Shown piece after piece: positions 60,501-64,000 of a stretch of DNA of 64,000 bases. This DNA is from Eleginops maclovinus (Eukaryota > Chordata > Actinopteri > Perciformes > Eleginopidae). The stretch covers positions 19,953,878 through 20,017,877 of the forward strand of contig NC_086368.1 in the NCBI RefSeq assembly GCF_036324505.1, in the 5' to 3' direction. Both the position numbers and the translations under genes were made by a program. Below the pieces are notes generated by a model that searched no databases, was not told where the DNA came from, and saw nothing but the letters and a program-made list of their open reading frames with translations. Position 1 is the stretch's first letter, and each line of letters opens with the position of its first letter.

Positions 60501-63087
60501 CATGTATGGAGAGGGATGTTCCCATTTCCACTCTGTTTGAAGCACATGGACTGAGTCGGAATGTGTAGGGGGGAGGGAGGCAGCAGAGGGAGGGTGAGGG
60601 GAGAGGCTAAGGCGGTAATCTGAGAGGGGTATCCCAGAGCTCAGGCTAGCACATGGTCTTTAGTCCACTATGGGCCCGGCACACAGGGAGAGGTACACTG
60701 ACAAAAAATACTTTCAAATCATGGGCCTGAAGAAAAACACTACAAGGCCTGGAAGAAATTGTATCACAATGTACCAATTCATGGTCCTTAGATAAAGACA
60801 TTCAATTAAGCATTGCTACAGGTGTTCATAAAAGTATTAAATATATTAAATACCCGTTTCTTAATGTACCCTTAACAAAGCAGATTAAGTTCATTTCTAC
60901 AGTAGGCTAAATATCCAGTTAAATCTATATGAGTATGCTGTAGCACTGTGCATGTGTGAAAACATTGAGTGTTGTTTGTGGTCTACTTATTTATGAGATA
61001 TTCCAGAAATGTCTCAACACACATTACTGCAATGTGTTTTCAGTGAAGAGGGAATGCCTCTGGGGTTTTCATTAGGTGATCAGTAAGTCTTGCTCAATTA
61101 AAATACTTTGACTATGACCATTTTTAGCACTTTTTCTGGGAACGCCATGTAACACTACTTGGGGTTTTGGCTCCAGTAGTTAATCATTTACATCACTGCA
61201 GCTTCTTAGCCTTTTAAAACATTTTGACACATTGCAATCTGTTGATATGCTTTCTGCTCTGGATTCAAATATTGGATCTACAGATGTTTCATGATGGCGG
61301 TTCCTTCCAACCTACCTGCTTCACTATGGTATTCCCATATGGAGGTTATGTCACATAATTGCAACCCAAGTTCCGTAGACTGGTGGGTTAAATGTGCCAT
61401 GCAGTAGTAGCAAAACAAAAAATCTAAACACCATAAATGTTTTTCGGACATGACAGGTTCAGAAACACAATATTCCACAGCCTCGGGACAAACTTAAACA
61501 TGCATGAGTGAAGAGCACATATCAGCATGTTTCTCACACACTGTTTCCCCCTGGCCACGCTCAGCGAGAGGCAGAATAAGAGAAGAGTCTACTAACAGGC
61601 GCCTGAAAACCAGAGAGATAAATATCAGGCCTGAGGTATGTGCTGCTGCTGCCTCTATAGCTGAAACACTTCGTCTGCTGCAGGTAAACCACATTTTCTG
61701 GGTGGGTTAATCCACACCAGGCATGGCACCAGCACTGAAATATGTAATAGTCCAACTCACACACGCACAAATGCATTCAGGCAGGCAATTACACTCATAC
61801 AACCACACCCTGCAGCATGTACTGATATGAGCGTGGAGATGATGCACGTCTGATCAGGCGCTTAATCATATTTGACCACATTCTTATGTAACTTCTAGTT
61901 TGCACTGCTAACAGTATTTCAAATCTGCAAATGTGGTTCCTTGCACATCACTATTTTACATATTTAAATAGTTCCTACAAAGATATTTTTCAGTTTCACT
62001 TCTGTCCACAGACTCCCACACTGTTCTCATTTCTCCCTGTGGCTCTCTCACAATATCAAAACATCCGTTTACAAACTCTCACAAATCTTGCGCAGTATAA
62101 TACAAGTCTCATTTAGCCAGTGGTATGCTCACTATTTCCCAAACACATGCATTTCAGCTAAAAATCCAGACTGTTTTGGACTAGGAGTGTTTTGAATATC
62201 AAGGTTTTTATATAGTTTTGCTGTTGTTAAACGCGGCCCCCATTTTCTTCAAATCATAAATTAATAAATAAGAATTCAAAGTAACACTTGTTGAATAATT
62301 CATATACAAATTTTAACTTTTGCACAGCACCAGACACATGTTCAACTTCAGCTGGGTGGATTGTTCTTGTGGAGGACTGTCTATAACCTGTTCGGATCCA
62401 CAACAGATGCAGGTTAACCTCATGCCGCTGTGTGAACGGCATGAGTGAACACAGCTACACAGATGCAGCACCGTTTCCTTGTTTGAACACAGCAGGGGCC
62501 TCCTATCACGAGCTGTCCCACATAGATGAGGTAAAAAAAAATGGAAGAGGAAGTCTGATCTCATCTACTTCCTGCATGCTGCAACGTAATCAGCCAACAG
62601 TGCCCTCAATGTAACCTCAAGCTAGGGTCAACATATTAGCAGAACACACACCTACACAGCGTCCGCACAGCAGCCACGCTGTTTAACTGATGTGTGTGAT
62701 TGTGTGTGGATGTAGTGCATCTGGTTTGAGTGGGAAGTGAGGGGGCCTGAAGCAGGGAGTGAAGGGCTGACACTCCCTGTTTTCAAGATCAGAGAGCAGA
62801 TGATGCTCCTATCAAGCATGTGTGTGTTGACTGAGGGAAAGAAAACTACAGTATTCCCACAATGAGAGCAGGTTTAAAGTAAAGCTAGGACACAGCACTT
62901 TAAACAAGCCTCTCTGTTAGCCTGTGAATGTGCGGAAACAAATACTGGGTGAGAGAATGGCTAGAAAACACAGCTTTGACAAGAGGAACTAAAAAAGAAC
63001 TGGTGCATCCACATAGCAACCAGGGGGAAGAACACTGTGTCCTCACCCGCATTCAGGCAGAAGAAAGGAGTTAAGAGAGTGAGAGGC

Positions 63088-63089
<2 letters not shown>

Positions 63090-63166
<77 letters not shown>
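63090..63166. repeat. (GT)n microsatellite
   Basis: About 77 pure bases, about 120 bases to the left of a longer CA tract in the opposite phase. The two could pair as an inverted repeat. Confidence 0.95.
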
Positions 63167-63168
<2 letters not shown>

Positions 63169-63287
63169 GCGATGCAGATTCAGCTGAGAAGAAGTGATGA
63201 ATGGCTTCATTAAAACGGCATTAGCAGAGGTGTGAACCTCAATGCCGAGTGCCAACGTGCAGTGATTGCCCAGTTCCAACAGACGCA

Positions 63288-63484
<197 letters not shown>

Positions 63485-63842
63485 CTGAAATTCTTGATAC
63501 CAGCAGTGAATCCCACCCTCTTTCAGCTTTAGTAGCTACAGTGTTTGATGTTGATGCAAGTTTGAGATGCAACCTAAGGCTTTCATAAATATCAAGCTTA
63601 AAGCATCAATGGCAAGCAATATTATTTTCAAGAAACAACCAAAACAATTTAGATTTTCCTTTAATCAAACTGTGCTACCCTTCATCTCACAGAGACCCCC
63701 GAGCCTGAGGGAGATGAGGAAACTGCACTGACACCATGAGAAGAAACAAAGTGATGAAAATAAATAAATAAAAGGAGTGCAAATAAAGGACAGGAATGAA
63801 AAAGCAATAAAACAAAAATGTGAAAGACTATGGTTCAAAATC

Positions 63843-63845
<3 letters not shown>

Positions 63846-63911
<66 letters not shown>
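63846..63911. repeat. (GT)n microsatellite
   Basis: About 66 pure bases near the right edge. Confidence 0.95.
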
Positions 63912-63913
<2 letters not shown>

Positions 63914-64000
63914 CCTGATTAGCCAGACCCCACAGGGTAGACAAATCTACATTATTTTTTTCTCATTTTCCCTCTGCTCCTCCCAAACCCAGAAAAATGG

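Overview
The window is vertebrate nuclear DNA, most likely from a ray-finned (teleost, probably spiny-rayed) fish. Genes are split into many short exons with GT-AG introns, many introns are only about 70-300 bases, there are more than twenty long (CA)n/(GT)n microsatellites, and I recognise several interspersed repeats that are common in teleost genomes. There are no bacterial operons, CRISPR arrays, tRNAs or rRNAs that I can see.

Three protein genes lie head to tail, all on the minus strand. In transcription order they are srgap2 (SLIT-ROBO Rho GTPase-activating protein 2), ikbke (IKK-epsilon, an innate-immune kinase) and rassf5 (NORE1/RAPL, a Ras/Rap effector). This is the same order and relative orientation as human 1q32.1 (SRGAP2-IKBKE-RASSF5), so the block is an ancient conserved neighbourhood.

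(1) 44838-64000: most likely the large first intron of srgap2. No coding exon was found; it is dominated by microsatellites and a few decayed DNA transposons. (2) 22664-44837: 22 coding exons of srgap2, complete from the second coding exon to the stop, about 1,096 residues, with F-BAR, RhoGAP, SH3 and a Ser/Pro/Gly-rich tail. The first coding exon (about 22 residues) is not in the window. Two tiny exons (28 and 31 nt) sit between F-BAR and RhoGAP. (3) About 20200-22663: probable srgap2 3' UTR. (4) 9947-17512: the complete ikbke coding sequence in 20 exons, 718 residues, every junction in frame. A likely 5' UTR exon and promoter lie near 18906-19330. (5) 6991-7825: first coding exon of rassf5 (278 residues, ending inside the C1 zinc finger). 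The RA and SARAH exons lie beyond the left edge. (6) 1416-1701: a candidate alternative first exon inside the first rassf5 intron, with the same splice phase as exon 1 and a weakly similar motif.

The three proteins share no biochemical pathway; their linkage is conserved synteny. I found no wholly new system. The most unusual signals are the candidate second promoter/first exon of rassf5, and the way very long CA, TG and CT repeats are placed right against particular srgap2 exons. One case is an arrangement of complementary (UG)n and (CA)n tracts flanking the 28-nt microexon.
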